Source: Zanthoxylum bungeanum
Lineage: Eukaryota > Streptophyta > Magnoliopsida > Sapindales > Rutaceae
Assembly (NCBI GenBank): GCA_019454045.1
Contig: SKCR01023430.1
Span: 62,001 to 126,000 of the forward strand
Direction of reading: 5' to 3'
Length of the DNA stretch: 64,000 bases
Shown here piece by piece: positions 30,407 through 43,527 of this stretch; the stretch's first letter is position 1; every line of letters starts with the position of its first letter. The translations under genes were made by a program, and so were the position numbers. The notes under the pieces are model-generated. The model saw nothing but the letters and a program-made list of their open reading frames with translations. It had not been told where the DNA came from and did not search any database.

Positions 30407-32957
30407 TGTTAGGGTTGGTGCTCAGAGTGCAAATCCGGATCGTATTTATGTCCGATTCATAAATACGAACAATTATATTTTCCATAATATTACTTAATTT
30501 TACTGGTAGCATCCTTGTTTTTTATACACTTATTCGATCTAATCTGATTACGATTAGATTGAAACTGAATCTGGTTCAGTGAGAAGTGTATACTAGATAA
30601 AGACCCTAGGATTTACAGTATAGTGCGCAGTTACGACGCAGTTTGTAATTGACATTGGGAAGCGCGCTATTAGTTGTATATCCTTAAATAAAGTTCCTGG
30701 TCAAGATTTGCTAACACGGGTCGGTTAGTAAAATCTGCTGAGACCAGTACATGTCGTATATCGTGACTTGGTCTGATGGTTTATCCCAGTGAACCATGAG
30801 TCTCGGGAGACTCGTATAGACATGTAGGTGTTTAGTTGATAAGACACTGAACGACTCACTGAAGGTTTCCTAATAGATGATACACCAACGTCAATAGGAA
30901 CCTTCTCGAGTTGAGCAAGCACATTGGTCCTTCGACTTGAGATACCACCGTGGGATATATGAGTTATCCTCCACACTTTGATGACAGTCACGTCAACGAT
31001 CTATTCATGATCAGACCTCCGCCTATTCGTTAGGTGTGGACTGATGCTCATGATATCCAGTGCGTATCAAGATAGGATCCGTCAGTCCTGTGTACAGGGC
31101 ATAAGCATCCTCACATGTTTACGATCTAGTAAATCCATGGCCGTGGTATAACATCGGAAACCAGTTCCGAGTGTTATTTCGTGATCGTAATTTGAAAGTC
31201 GACTGTATTATACCGAACGGATTTGACGTTCTCATCTATATCCCAAGTATAATACGGATAGCCTGTGACAGAGGGATTATATGTATGCAGTGACCTCGGC
31301 TTGCATAGTTTAGCGAGATTATCCGTGGTCGTCATAATCCATGAGTGGGTGGATTATGGACACGAAATTGGATTTCGTGACGGATAAACCTAAACTTAGA
31401 GAGTCCCACAATATGAAGTGTACTCGTTGAGCACTTGGGCAACTTGATATGAATAATACAGATTATTCATAATACTTCACCAGATTAAATGAGTTAATTC
31501 GGATCGTTTAATTGGTTAAACGATAACACATGCATTAGGGGATTTTGTCCGCTAATAATTATTGTGTATTTATATTTGATACATAATACTATTAGATACA
31601 CATTAATTATTCGTCAAATGAGATTTTGACACATGCCATAAATATATGTATTTATTATTTATTGTAAATAAGATATACATATATAATAATAATATTATTA
31701 ATTGATTATTAATATTTAATTGTTAAATATTAGAATAATTAATTAATTTAATCTTTTTTCATTAAATGTTATGAAATTTGGAGTGTTATTATTGGTGCAT
31801 TTGGCATGAATTTTATTACACTTTATTTATGTCCAATTTTGATTGGCTAATATAAAGTTATTTTGACTTTAATTTGATTAAAGATGAAAATGACACAATT
31901 GCCCCTCTTTAGCTTGTCAATTTCGTCCAATATAAAGGAGGAAAGAGAAAATTATTTTATCATCATCTTCATCACTTCCAATTGCCGAGAGTTCAAGAAG
32001 GAAAATGGGTTTCCATCTTGCTTGGAGAAATCTTGAAGAAATCAAAGAAAATCAAGAAAATTGCTATGGAATTAAGTGAATTAGAGGTAATTCATCAAGT
32101 CCCTTAGCCTAGAAACTTGTTTCTTGTTTTCTTGATGATCTAGAAATATTCTAGGATTCTTTAATTTCTGAAAAATTGGGGCTTTTGTTGATGGTGGATA
32201 GATTGGAAGTGTATGGCATGTGTGAAGTAGTTTTGGAAATAATTAGTGTAATTATTGTCCAATTTAATCAATTGTTGTAGGACAACTTTGTTGCCATTCT
32301 AGAGTGTAATAGCCACTCTTATTATGCCTAGAATTATTCTAGAGTTCTTCATTTGTGGTGACTTTGGATTGATGTTGGATTAATTAGATTAATCTTGGTA
32401 AAAAAAATTGGATTTAAAGTATGTATTTTGGAAAATTTGGTCACTGTCTCAGACCTGGAAGAGCTACTGATTTTGTGATGAAAATGTTGTCTTTAGAATG
32501 CATTGGATGTGTTTTGGGAGTTGGCATAATTTCCGGAAAGTGTTTCCAACTTGAAATAAGCGAAAACGGCCAAAAACGGCGTTACCGGGTGGATTTTGGG
32601 CCAACCGGGTGACGGCTGTGAAAACAGTGATTCCGTCACTGTTTGGGCAGCCCATGAACTGCCTCGACACTATTGGAGCTGACCTGGGCAGTTTCCATAA
32701 GTGTCGGGTAGTCGGTTCAGTCAAAAACGCATTTTAGGCAATTTTGCGGAAAAACGATTTTCGTAAAAGTTTCGTGAGTTTTCACCATATTTATGTTGAT
32801 ATTTGATATTAAATAAATAGGTTTAGGTGAAATATGAATAAATTATTCATATTAGATATTGATTAATTTATTCGGTATTTTGAAAAAGTTTTAAAATACG
32901 ATTTCGCCCTGACCCGCGCGATTCCGCTGCGCCAGACCCGACCCCAAAACCCCAACA
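30407..32957 (+). repeat. 5' LTR of E
   Basis: Runs TGTTAGGGTTGGTG to CCCCAACA. CCAATATAAAGG with a TATA box at 31931 is followed by a CATCATCTTCATCACTTCC start-like stretch. It pairs with 47439-49978. Confidence 0.92.
31928..31938 (+). promoter_or_regulatory. CCAAT/TATA promoter core of the E LTR
   Basis: CCAATATAAAGGA stands about 40 bases before a CT-rich stretch. The 3' LTR has CCAATATAAATGA at about 48955, so the core is kept. Confidence 0.45.
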
Positions 32958-32961
32958 AAAA

Positions 32962-32976
32962 TGGTATCAGAGCGGG
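32962..32976 (+). other. Primer binding site of E
   Basis: TGGTATCAGAGCGGG lies four bases after the LTR. The first twelve bases are the exact complement of initiator tRNA-Met. Confidence 0.9.
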
Positions 32977-33256
32977 TCTGATGCTTCATCCTTACATTAC
33001 TCATGCTTGATATTTGATATGTAATCCAATTTTAATGTTCTCACATGCTAGATCTAGATAGTTTTTCTTTACTTTTTGGTTCTACGCTAATGGAAATGTA
33101 ATGAAATTTAATGGTTAAATTGAGTTTATATTTTCTAAGGTAGAAATTGAAGTTTAGAAATGATTTAGATTTAAATTTCTGCATTGGATGTAAGTGTGGC
33201 TTCCGTAGGAAAATCCTTGTGTTTTAATATGGCTGTAAAGTAACGTGTATTGGATA
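32977..33256 (+). other. First part of the E leader, split by copy C
   Basis: Untranslated, no gene. It continues at 43528 on the other side of copy C. Confidence 0.7.
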
Positions 33257-33261
33257 CATGT
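33257..33261. repeat. Target duplication CATGT, left of C
   Basis: Matches 43523-43527. Confidence 0.92.
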
Positions 33262-35232
33262 TGTTAGACATTATGACCCATAGCGTCACTGTTTTGTAAA
33301 TGATATTGTATTATTGTACAAAATTAACTATGTGATAATGAAATTGCCTTTTGCCGTTTTGTAAAATTATTTACTTTGATATATTAATGGCAAAAGTCCA
33401 TATGATTAGTTCCGTATTGAGATGATATGAGACAGTATCAATATAAAAGGTTTAATCATTAAATATCCCTAGTCGGAGTATTATCGAGATCGGACATCGA
33501 TAATGCGGAATAGACTAGTATTGCACTTGTGCGAGTTGTGGTGGCACAACGGCATAGTTCTCATATATTTAAGTATTGGATACTTATGCAAGTGCGATAG
33601 GAGGTTGTGTTTTTGCCGATGGTACGAAAAACAGCTTCGCTCTGGATAGACCCCCGCGGAATCCCATTGGTAGTATGTCTGTGTGTCTATGGGAGGCCGC
33701 ATCAGGGTAGGTGTATATGGTCTTAACCTGAGACTTGCATCGCTAGTACTTGCGACAATCGGTAAACTTTGGTTTTGGTGGTTCGGGGCTTTAACCGGTT
33801 CTGTGTACGCCTCTTCTGGGTTTATCGAGAATCGTAGTGTACTGGATGTGATGTCAAGATGGAAGTATCACTTCAAACATATGGAGATGATGATCACGTA
33901 GGATACAGAACTATTACTCTATAAAAGGTTGCAACCGTCGGGACAATATGACTAGGTCAGGATTGTCCGATTTAAAGAGACTAGTTGTTTGATATCCGAT
34001 ATATGTTTCGTACGAGGCAACACCACATTCCAGCCCCAGGCCTAACATGTGATCATCCGATACTGGATCGATGTACGCGATACTACGGTATACTACGCTT
34101 GATAAAGATCTAATATTCCAGTAAGAATATTTCTGGAGAATTGGGTAGGCATGGCTTTGCTAGAAGCCAACCTTGTCTTTTAAATCGGTAAAAACGTAGT
34201 ACGAGGTAATACGTGTTCGGATTATCCGACGACCGTATTTACTGCCAACATATCCGGAGATCTCTGGGTCGCTTCCTGAAGATTCACCTATGATGTTTGA
34301 TTCGAACTTTATTAATCTTGGATTAATTACGGAGAAACTTTATCTTGGATAAAATGCCTTATTAGAGAGAGAGAACGATTAATTTGGAATTAATCGATAA
34401 AATAATATATTCGATATATTATTAAACGAAATTAGATTTCGACGCCGAATTAAAATCGGATTTTAATTCGGGCAAACGAATTAATTTAGAATTAATTCGT
34501 TAGCGATGTGAATAGTAATTTCGCTAGGTGTAATTATTTAATTCACGTCGCGATGGAAATTCGTTAATTCGGAATTAGCGAAACCGAGCCCGAAAGTGTT
34601 TGCGGACGCATTCGTATTTTGAAACGAGTGGGATCCGCAAATCACATCGTGAAGTCTCATTACTTGACACGACTAGTTGATGGATGTATCTAGTCACCTT
34701 TATGGATGATACATTGTCTCTATTCTCAATGTAAGTAGGTGAGGCCATTTAATGGATTTTTGGAGGGAAAACCTTTCACGGTTTTTGAAGGGTTTTTTAT
34801 CAAAAAATTCATTTTTGGTAAATGATATCTCATCATTGCTTTTTTTCTTTTTCTTTCTCACGGTTTTTGAAACAAAAACAAAAGGAGAATAAGAAAATTG
34901 AAAAGGCTCTCTCCTCTCCTTCTTCTTGCTCACGCCGTGAGCTTCCACAAGTGCAGAAAATTGTTTTTCATTTCTCCATTTTTGCTAGCACAATGAGGAA
35001 TCAAAGGAGGTGATAGGGAAACAACCTTGGAGCTTGGAATACTAGAAGATTTAAAGCTTCTCTCACTCTTGCTCTTGGGCGAAAACTTCCACCTTGAAGA
35101 CTCAAGGATTCTCTTCATCATTTTCGTCACAAGCTTTGTAAGTATGATTCCGCCATGCTTCAAGCTTTGCATGTATGAAATGTGTATTTCTTTGGCTTAT
35201 ACTTTCTTTGGGACTAATTATAGAAACCTACA
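33262..35232 (+). repeat. 5' LTR of copy C
   Basis: Runs TGTTAGACATTATGACCCAT to GAAACCTACA. It has the palindrome ladder at about 34305-34505 and a donor-like GTAAGTATG at 35138. Confidence 0.95.
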
Positions 35233-35233
35233 A

Positions 35234-35249
35234 TGGTATCATGGAGCCA
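35234..35249 (+). other. Primer binding site of copy C
   Basis: TGGTATCATGGAGCC lies two bases after the LTR end. It matches the initiator tRNA-Met complement with two extra bases after the first eight. Confidence 0.8.
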
Positions 35250-37616
35250 TGTTTAAGCATGAAATACATTAGGGTTAATTTAGGGAAAATTGATTGAAGC
35301 ATGTTCTTGTGAAATTGATGCTTAAGTATGATTATATGTATGATATATGATGTAATACATGATCAATTTTGAGAAAAATGCATTGGATGATTTTTCCCCA
35401 AAATGGTTGCTTTGGCCGAATGTGGAGGTGATTCCACTGGTTGAATTTTTTCATGCACAAGTTCATTAGATGACTTAAGTATGATTATATGTATGATATA
35501 TGATGTGATACATGATCAATTTTGAGAAAAATGCATTGGATGAATTTTTCCCCAAAATTGATGCTATGACCGAATGTGGAGGTGCTTCCACTGGTTTGAA
35601 TTTTTTTTTCATGCACAAGTTCATTAGATGACTTAAGTATGTTTATATGTATGAAATATGATTTATTACATGATCAATTTTGAGAAAAATACATTGGATG
35701 ATTTTTTCCCCAAAATTATTGCTATGACCGAAAAATGGAGATCCTTGCACTGAATTGGAATTTTTGTGTACAAGTTCATTTGATGACTTAAAAATAAACG
35801 GGTAATAGATTAGTGATTCAATTGGATTGAAAAACAAATCGAACCGCAAGAATCCCTCTTGGCCGAATACAACATGACATGTTAAAGGACTTGATTTTTG
35901 TTCAAATAAATGTTGGACATGTGTTTTGAACAAGTGATGATTAATAAATTAAATTGGTGTTTTTGAAATATTTTGGTTTAATGAATTAATCATGCTATTA
36001 CACTTTAATTAATTGAATTTTGAAATTTGGAATATTAAAATTTAATTAATGGGCTTTTATGTTTAATTGGGCCTTATGGGCTTGAAATTGATTTTATGGC
36101 ACTTAAGGGTGATTCCTTATTTGGGCTTGGTAATTGGGTTTAACCCACATTGACCAAAGCCCAAGCCTTTATAAATCAATTGAAAGCCCATCGGACTTTA
36201 TTAAACAAACATTGGATGTTAGTTGGGCTTGGAGACCCAATTAGATAAGATTTAGAATCTAAGTCTTTAAAAACACATTAAAAGTGTAAACATTTAATTT
36301 AGAATTAAATAAATTGAATTAGTATTGAATACGACTTAAATTGGATTTAACGGGTAGTTCGATATAATTCGTGAATTCGTACCTTATGTACTTATTCTCA
36401 AACGAGTTGGACTCGCGCAAAATCAAACCATTGTTTGAACATTGGATGATCACTTAAACAAAGACTAATTAATTGGATTTGATTGGTTGTATAGCATGTC
36501 TTGATTGAATATATATGTATGTGATGAATGAATAGTGTATATCGGATGGATATTAAAAGGGAAAGGGTAATTTTAGAAATTATTGTAAATTTAGAATTTA
36601 TAAATTGGACCTGCGTGTCCAACCTTATCTCTTTTATCTCTTTGTATTCTCTTCTCACCTAATTCCCCTCAATGTATATGAGGTTTCTCTTATTGTATTA
36701 TGTAATTGGGTAGAAGTAGAATATTGCTAGCGGGGAGAGGAAAGGGAGTGATTTGTTCTAGGAACAAGTTGTTTTACATATCCATCCGTATATCACTATT
36801 AATTTACTTTACGCACTTTAGGATGTTTTAGAAGCATGCTTAAGGGTGTATGATGATGAGACCTAACAAAGATAATAAATTGGTTGCCAATTACGCAAAA
36901 TCCCTCAATTTATATTAAGCAATTATCCTTCCATTGAATGATTCTTGTTCAAGATCCAAAATTGGCATTGGTTTGTTGGCCAAAGTCAAGACCTTGTCAA
37001 TTGAGGATGTACTTGAATCATGAAAGTTTTGTTCCACATCGGTGTCTTGTCCAAGTTGTGATTTGTTGGCCAAAGTCAAGATCACTTCTTGTCCAACGAC
37101 ATTGATTACGAAACTTTCCTTGTCAATGGGTCCCGCTTAACCGGAATCATTAGGTTTGTTGTGCCAAAGCCAAGGCCTAGATGATTCGGAGGATATGGTT
37201 AGGAAAATGTATTAGATACATTGGCATAAGTAAATATACATATGTTTTGGACTTGGATGTCCACCTAACCGGATCTAGGAATTGGATTGGATCCAATTGA
37301 TCTTTGAGATCTACCTAGTTAAATAGCATTCAATTTGTTGGCCAAAGTCAAGATTGTGTGTTATTTAACGGGATCATAGCCCACTAGGAAATAGGATTTC
37401 CCGAGTTCTCAACAGAGGGTTAGAGACTTGATAAAAATAGTGGGAGGCTAGTGAATTGAATTTGCAATTTCGTTCATATACTTAGCGTTACGCGTCTTTC
37501 AACTTTATTTCATCTATTTATTAAAATTAGTTGGACTAATACATTGTTATTTTTTTGTGACAGTTTGACTGTACCCATTTTATCGTTAACTAGATAGTTG
37601 GACTATCGTAGTTGAG
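35250..37616 (+). other. Untranslated leader of copy C
   Basis: No gene. 35280-35780 is a degenerate tandem repeat of about 120-180 bases (each unit with GATGATTTTTCCCCAAAA and TGACTTAAGTATGATTATAT). Four GCCAAAG units follow at 36979-37350. Confidence 0.65.
36972..37352 (+). repeat. Four spaced GCCAAAG units in the C leader
   Basis: GCCAAAG starts at 36979, 37069, 37163 and 37341, mostly as TTTGTTGGCCAAAGTCAAGA. Spacing is conserved against copy B although the sequence between has drifted. Confidence 0.7.
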
Positions 37617-38297
37617 ATGACAAGCAAGGGAAATGTCCGAGACATCATCATGGGTGACAATGTCTTTAAGGGCACAAACTTTGCTGATTGGGAAATGAAC
37701 CTAAGGATAGTCCTTGGGGCTGAGAGGATGTTGTATACTATACAGATACCTCTCCCGCCTAAGCCCACTGACCCACTTGAGCTGGAGTTATGGAAAACTC
37801 ACAGAGATGATTGTGACACTGCTCAGGTATTATGTTAGCTTCGATGACTCAGCACTTTCGTCGCCAGAATAAGGACTTGGATCCTTATAACATGATGGCT
37901 AGACTGAGAGATCTCCACCGCACCAACAAGCGGATGGAGAGGTACGGGTGTAAGGTAAAGAACTCTTCGCCCGAATGACTGAAGGCGCATCAGTTGAGGC
38001 CCACGGGGCTCAAATGATCGCCGATATTGATGAGTTGGCCAATATGGAATAGTCTTGGAGGCTGAGCTGACCGTAGATTTGATCTTACAGTCACTTCCTG
38101 ATTCTTGGAAACAAATCATAATCAACTATAAGTTGATGGACACGGATGACTCTCTTGGAGAGCTGTTATCCATCTTGAAGGAGTCTGAAAAGGAACTCCA
38201 AAAAGGGGGCAAGCGCGAGGCGCACTATGCATCGACCTCTCAGAGGCCAAGGACTGGGCCCAAAGCTACTGGAGGGGTGAGAGAAGAAGAAACATAA
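37617..38297 (+). pseudogene. gag: Copy C gag
   Basis: Copia gag in three frames. It begins MTSKGNVRDIIMGDNVFKG, continues NFADWEMNLRIVLGAERMLY, shifts near 37830 to LDPYNMMARLRDLH, shifts again near 37960, reads a stop near 38050 and resumes ELTVDLILQSLPDSWKQIII up to 38297. The start was chosen because the ATG at 37617 is the first after the candidate acceptor and opens the recognisable domain. It would form the particle shell; frameshifts now prevent this. Confidence 0.85.
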
Positions 38298-38316
38298 GAA
38301 AAAGGGTAAAGGCAAG

Positions 38317-39612
38317 TTGACAAAAGCTTCTGGGAAGCCAAGGGACAAGTCTCAAGATGTCTGCCTCAACTGCGGCAAGAAGGGTCACTGGAAACGTGAC
38401 TGCCGAATGGGCAAGGGACACAGGGAGGATATCAAGGCAGGCAAGGCACTAGCCTCTGGTATGTTTGTTATTGAGATAAATATGACTACTTCTAGTTTTA
38501 AAAATTGGATTTTTGATTCTGGTTGTGCTGCTCATATATGTACTGATTTGCAGGATCTGCAGAATAGCAGGATGCTGGCTTCAGGGGAGATTGATCTACG
38601 AGTCGGAAACGGAACTCCAGTTGTTGTTTTGGCTGTAGGGACTTTTGTTTTGGAATTGCCCTCGGGGCATGTGCTTAAACTTTTAAATTGTTATTATATA
38701 CCTAGTTTGACTAGGAATATCATATCTGTATCTTTGTTATCCCAGCATCGGTACACTTTTGTATTTAGAAACACTGGGTGTTATTTATATAAAAATGATG
38801 CAGAAATTTGCACTGCTGTTGCAAATAATGGCCTTTATATTTTGAATATAAATGAATCTCCTAAACATAAAATAACAAACAAAAGGCTCAAAAAGAGTAA
38901 TCTAAAAGATGAAGCTTACATGTGGCATTGTCGTCTATGACACATTAACAAGACTCGCATATCCACACTTTCGAAGAGTGGGTACTTGGACGGACTTGAT
39001 CTTAATTCATATGATGTCTACAAATCTTGTCTTTTAGGCAAAATGCCTAAATCACCTTTTAGTGGTAAAGGTGAACGTGCCACAGAACTGTTAGCCCTCG
39101 TTCATAGCGACGTATGTGGGCCCATGTCTAGTCAGGCTAGAGGTGGATATCATTACTTCGTAACCTTTACGGATGATGCATCTCGTTATGGTTATGTGTA
39201 TCTAATGAGACACAAGTCGGAAACTTTTGAGAAATTCAAAGAGTTTCGACACGAAGTAGAAAAACAAACAGGCAAGAGTATTAAGACATTGCGGTCGGAC
39301 CGTGGTGGCGAATACTTAAGTTATGAGTTTCAAGATTACTTGAAAGAAAATGGTATTCTTTCACAGTGGACTCCTCCTGGAACACCGCAATTAAACGGTG
39401 TCTCTGAACGGAGAAACCGTACCTTGTTAGACATGGTAAGGTCCATGATGAGTCGCACTGAGCTACCTATATCCTTCTGGGGATACGCATTGAACAGTGC
39501 AGTACTTATTTTGAATAAGGTTCCGTCAAAGTCTGATGAACAGACTCCATATGAGATATGGACAGGGAGGAAACCATGTTTCTCTTTCCTGAAGATTTGG
39601 GGATGCTAGGCA
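38317..39612 (+). pseudogene. pol: Copy C zinc knuckle, protease and integrase
   Basis: The first piece (207 codons) has the zinc knuckle CLNCGKKGHWKRDC and the protease active site NWIFDSGCAAH. A stop at 38938 falls in the integrase zinc-binding segment (WHCRL then HINKTR). The next piece (38986-39609) carries the catalytic core: Asp in TFTDDASRYGYVYL, Asp in LRSDRGGEYLS and Glu in NGVSERRNRTLLDM. It ends at a stop after FSFLKIWGC at 39609, followed by a one-base shift. The domain order protease, integrase, reverse transcriptase is diagnostic of Copia. Confidence 0.9.
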
Positions 39613-39613
39613 T

Positions 39614-41540
39614 ATGTTAAAATGTTTGGAAGGTACCAAACTAGAACCCAAATCAGATAAATGCCTTTTCGTGGGATATCCTAAGGAAACCAAAGGATAT
39701 TACTTCTATCACCCACAAGAGAACAAAGTATTTGTTGCTCTACATGCATTTTTCCTTGAGAAGGAATTCCTAGAAGCGGTGGTAAGTGGGAGGAAAGTGG
39801 AGCTCAATGAAAATCGTAGTGATACTGTTCCTGGCAATGAATCAACGACGGAACATAAACAGACCATCCAGGATGAGTCTGTACCACAATCTTCATATAC
39901 ACAAGGACTGCGTAGGTCGGAGAGAGTCAGGACGGTACCTGAGAGGTATGGGTTCCTGATCTCGCCTCATGTAGATATTAATCTTATTGAGGATAATGAA
40001 CCGACTAAGTATGAGGAAGCAATACAGAATATTGATTCCGCTTTATGGCAAGAAGCCATGAAGTCCGAGATGGATTCCATGTACGCCAACCAAGTTTGGA
40101 CACTGGTTGATGCACCAGAAGGCGTTATGCCTATTGGATGCAGATGGATCTTCAAGAAGAAGACCGACATGGATGGCAACGTGCAAACGTACAAAGCTAG
40201 GCTTGTAGTAAAGGGGTATCGTCAACAATATGGTATTGATTATGACGAAACTTTCTCACCCGTTGCCATGATTAAATCCATTCGGATAATGCTTGCAATA
40301 GCTGCATATTTCGATTACGAGATATGGCAGATGGACGTTAAAACCGCTTTCCTTAACGGAAACCTTTTAGAGGATGTTTATATGCAAACAATGTTTGTAA
40401 GTTAAATCGATCCATTTATGGATTGAAGCAAGCATCACGGTCATGGAATCAGCGTTTTGATGAGATCATAAAAGAATATGATTTCGTACAAAACGATGAT
40501 GACCCTTGTGTATACAAGAAGGTTAGTGGGAGAGCACTGACTTTTATTGTCCTTTATGTCGACGACGTATTGCTTATAGGCAATGACATTCCCATGCTAA
40601 CGTCGGTGAAAGCTTGGCTTTCATTAAAATTCTCCATGAAAGATCTGGGAGAAGCAGCCTTTATTCTGGGAATAAAGATCTACCGGGATAGATCTAGAAA
40701 GCTGCTTGGACTCTCCCAGAGTACATATATTGACAAAGTGTTGAAGCGATTCAACATGGATCAATCCAAGAAGGATTGATGCCAATGTCGCGTGGTATCC
40801 TTCTGTCTAAAGACATGTGTCCTAAGACTAAAGAAGAGAGAGATAACATGAGTCAGATACCGTTCGCCTCGCCAGTCGGATCGATCATGTATGCCATGAT
40901 ATGTACGCGACCTGATGTGTCATATGCTTTGAGCATGTGCAGTCGCTATCAGGCCGATCCAGGTGAAGGTCACTGGATGGCAGTTAAGAATATCCTTAAG
41001 TATCTTAGAAGAACTAATGATGCTTTCTTAATTTATGGAGGTGGAGAACTTGAGGTGTCTGGGTACACCGATGCAAGTTTCCAAACCGACAAGGACAACT
41101 TCAAGTCGCAATCGGGGTATATTTTTTGTTTGAATAACGGAGCAGTGAGCTGGAAATCTTCCAAGGAAGATACTGTTGCCGATTCAACAACTGAAGTGCA
41201 GTATATTGCTGCGTCAGAAGCAGCAAAGGAGGCAGTTTGGATCCGAAAATTCCTAATCGGATTAGGAGTAGTTCCGTTAGCAGCTGAGCCCGTACCATTG
41301 TATTGTGACAATAACGGGGCTATAGCACAAGCTAAGGAACCAAGGTCTCATCAACGATCCAAGCATGTTCTTCAGCGTTACCATCTGATTCGGGAGATTA
41401 TACATCGTGGCGATGTAAAAGTCGAGAAGGTCGCATCGGATGACAACATTGCATATCCGCTGACGAAGGCTGTTCTTCAGGATGTGTTTGAACGACATAT
41501 ACATAGTTCAGGTATTAGATGCTTGAGTGACTGGCTATAG
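39614..41540 (+). pseudogene. pol: Copy C reverse transcriptase and RNase H
   Basis: Three pieces. 39614-40405 holds the integrase tail (KSDKCLFVGYPKETKGYYFY) and the start of the polymerase (VWTLVDAPEG, IWQMDVKTAFLNG). A short loss near 40390 ends this frame. 40423-40779 holds the catalytic box FIVLYVDDVLLIGND. After a one-base shift, 40776-41540 holds RNase H with GSIMYAMICTRPDVSYAL, the VADSTTEVQYIAA segment and LYCDNNGAIAQAKEPRSH, ending just before the polypurine tract. Few lesions separate the copy from a working sequence. Confidence 0.92.
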
Positions 41541-41543
41541 GCC

Positions 41544-41554
41544 AAGTGGGAGAT
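41544..41554 (+). other. Polypurine tract of copy C
   Basis: AAGTGGGAGAT abuts the 3' LTR. Confidence 0.9.
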
Positions 41555-43522
41555 TGTTAGACATTATGACCCATAGCGTCACTGTTTTGTAAATGATATT
41601 GTATTATTGTACAAAATTAACTATGTGATAATGAAATTGCCTTTTGCCGTTTTGTAAAATTATTTACTTTGATATATTAATGGCAAAAGTCCATATGATT
41701 AGTTCCGTATTGAGATGATATGAGACAGTATCAATATAAAAGGTTTAATCATTAAATATCCCTAGTCGGAGTATTATCGAGATCGGACATCGATAATGCG
41801 GAATAGACTAGTATTGCACTTGTGTGAGTTGTGGTGGCACAACGGCATAGTTCTCATATATTTAAGTATTGGATACTTATGCAAGTGCGATATGAGGTTG
41901 TGTTTTGCCGATGGTACGGAAAACAGCTTCGCTCTGGATAGACCCCGCGGAATCCCATTGGTAGTATGTCTGTGTGTCTATGGGAGGCCGCATCATGGTA
42001 GGTGTATATGGTCTTAACCTGAGACTTGAATCGCTAGTACTTGCGACAATCGGTAAACTTTGGTTTTGGTGGTTCGGGGCTTTAACCGGTTCTATGTACG
42101 CCTCTTCTGGGTTTATCGAGAATCGTAGTGTACTGGATGTGATGTCAAGATGGAAGTATCACTTCAGACATATGGAGATGATGATCACGTAGGATACTAA
42201 CTAGTACTCTATAAAAGGTTGCAACCGTCGGGACAATATGACTAGGTCAGGATTGTCCGATTTAAAGAGACTAGTTGTTTGATATCCGATATATGTTTCG
42301 TACGGGGCAGACACATTTCCAGCCCCAGGCCTAACATGTGATCGTCCGATACTGGATCGATGTACGCGATACTACGGTATACTACGCTTGATAAAGATCT
42401 AATATTCCAGTAAGAATATTTCTGGAGAATTGGGTAGGCATGGCGCTTTGCTAGAAGCCAACCTTGTCTTGTAAATCGGTAAAAACGTAGTACGAGGTAC
42501 GTACGTGTTCGGATTATCCGACGACCGTATTTACTGCCAACATATCTGGAGATCTCTTGGGTCGCTTCCTGAAGATTCACCTATGATGTTTGATTCGAAC
42601 TTTATTAATCTTGGATTAATTACGGAGAAACTTATCTTGGATAAAATGCCTTATTAGGAGAGAGAGAACGATTAATTTGGAATTAATCGATAAAATAATA
42701 TATTCGATATATTATTAAACGAAATTAGATTTCGACGCGGAATTAAAATCGGATTTTAATTCGGGCAAACGAATTAATTTAGAATTAATTCGTTAGCGAT
42801 GTGAATAGTAATTTCGCTAGACGTAATTATTTAATTCACATCGCGATGGAAATTCGTTAATTCGGAATTAGCGAAACCGAGCCCGAAAGTGTTTGCGGAC
42901 GCATTCGTATTTTGAAACGAGTGGGATCCGCAAATCACATCGCGAAGTCTCATTACTTGACACGACTAGTTGATGGATGTATCTAGTCACCTTTATGGGA
43001 TGATACATTGTCTCTATTCTCAATGTAAGTAGGTGAGGCCATTTAATGGATTTTTGGAGGGAAAACCTTTCACGGTTTTTGAAGGGTTTTTTATCAAAAA
43101 ATTCATTTTTGGTAAATGATATCTCATCATTGATTTTCTTTTTCTTTCTCACGGTTTTTGAAACAAAAATAAAAGGAGAATAAGAAAATTGAAAAGGCTC
43201 TCTCATCTCATTCTTCTTGCTCACGCCGTGAGCTTCCACAAGTGCAGAAAATTGTTTTTCATTTCTCCATTTTTGCTAGCACAATGAGGAATCAAATGAG
43301 GTGATAGGGAAACAACCTTGGAGCTTGGAATACTATAAGATTTAAAGCTTCTCTCACTCTTGCTCTTGGCCGAAAACTTCCACCTTGAAGACTCAAGGAT
43401 TCTCTTCATCATTTTCGTCACAAGCTTTGTAAGTATGATTCCGCCATGCTTCAAGCTTTGCATGTATGAATGTGTATTTCTTTGGCTTATACTTTCTTTG
43501 GGACTAATTATAGAAACCTACA
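41555..43522 (+). repeat. 3' LTR of copy C
   Basis: Almost the same as 33262-35232. The palindrome ladder recurs at about 42602-42800. Confidence 0.95.
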
Positions 43523-43527
43523 CATGT
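43523..43527. repeat. Target duplication CATGT, right of C
   Basis: Matches 33257-33261. Confidence 0.92.

Larger units (their letters stand above)
35138..37563 (+). promoter_or_regulatory. Candidate leader intron of copy C
   Basis: GTAAGTATG near the end of the LTR is a near-perfect plant donor; TGTTATTTTTTTGTGACAG ending at 37563 is a good acceptor. Splicing would remove 2426 bases including the primer site and many upstream ATGs; the 53 bases left before the gag ATG contain no ATG. B keeps GTGAGTATG in its LTR, and A and B keep an acceptor-like AACAG before TTGGACTGTA. Confidence 0.45.
33262..43522 (+). mobile_element. Copia LTR retrotransposon copy C, most complete of its family
   Basis: LTRs of 1971 and 1968 bases, a CATGT duplication, primer site, polypurine tract and a readable gag-pol in Copia order (gag, protease, integrase, reverse transcriptase, RNase H) define it. 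The two LTRs differ at few positions, so it is young; gag-pol already has several frameshifts and stops. It lies in the leader of E, in the same orientation. Lineage is not settled; 2-kb LTRs and pol wording would suit an Angela/Tork-like group. Confidence 0.95.

Noticed and set aside
34700..35172. Lys-rich minus frames in the C LTR (also 42868-43463)
   Set aside because: Antisense to the CT-rich 5' leader of the LTR transcript; present only because the two LTRs are copies.
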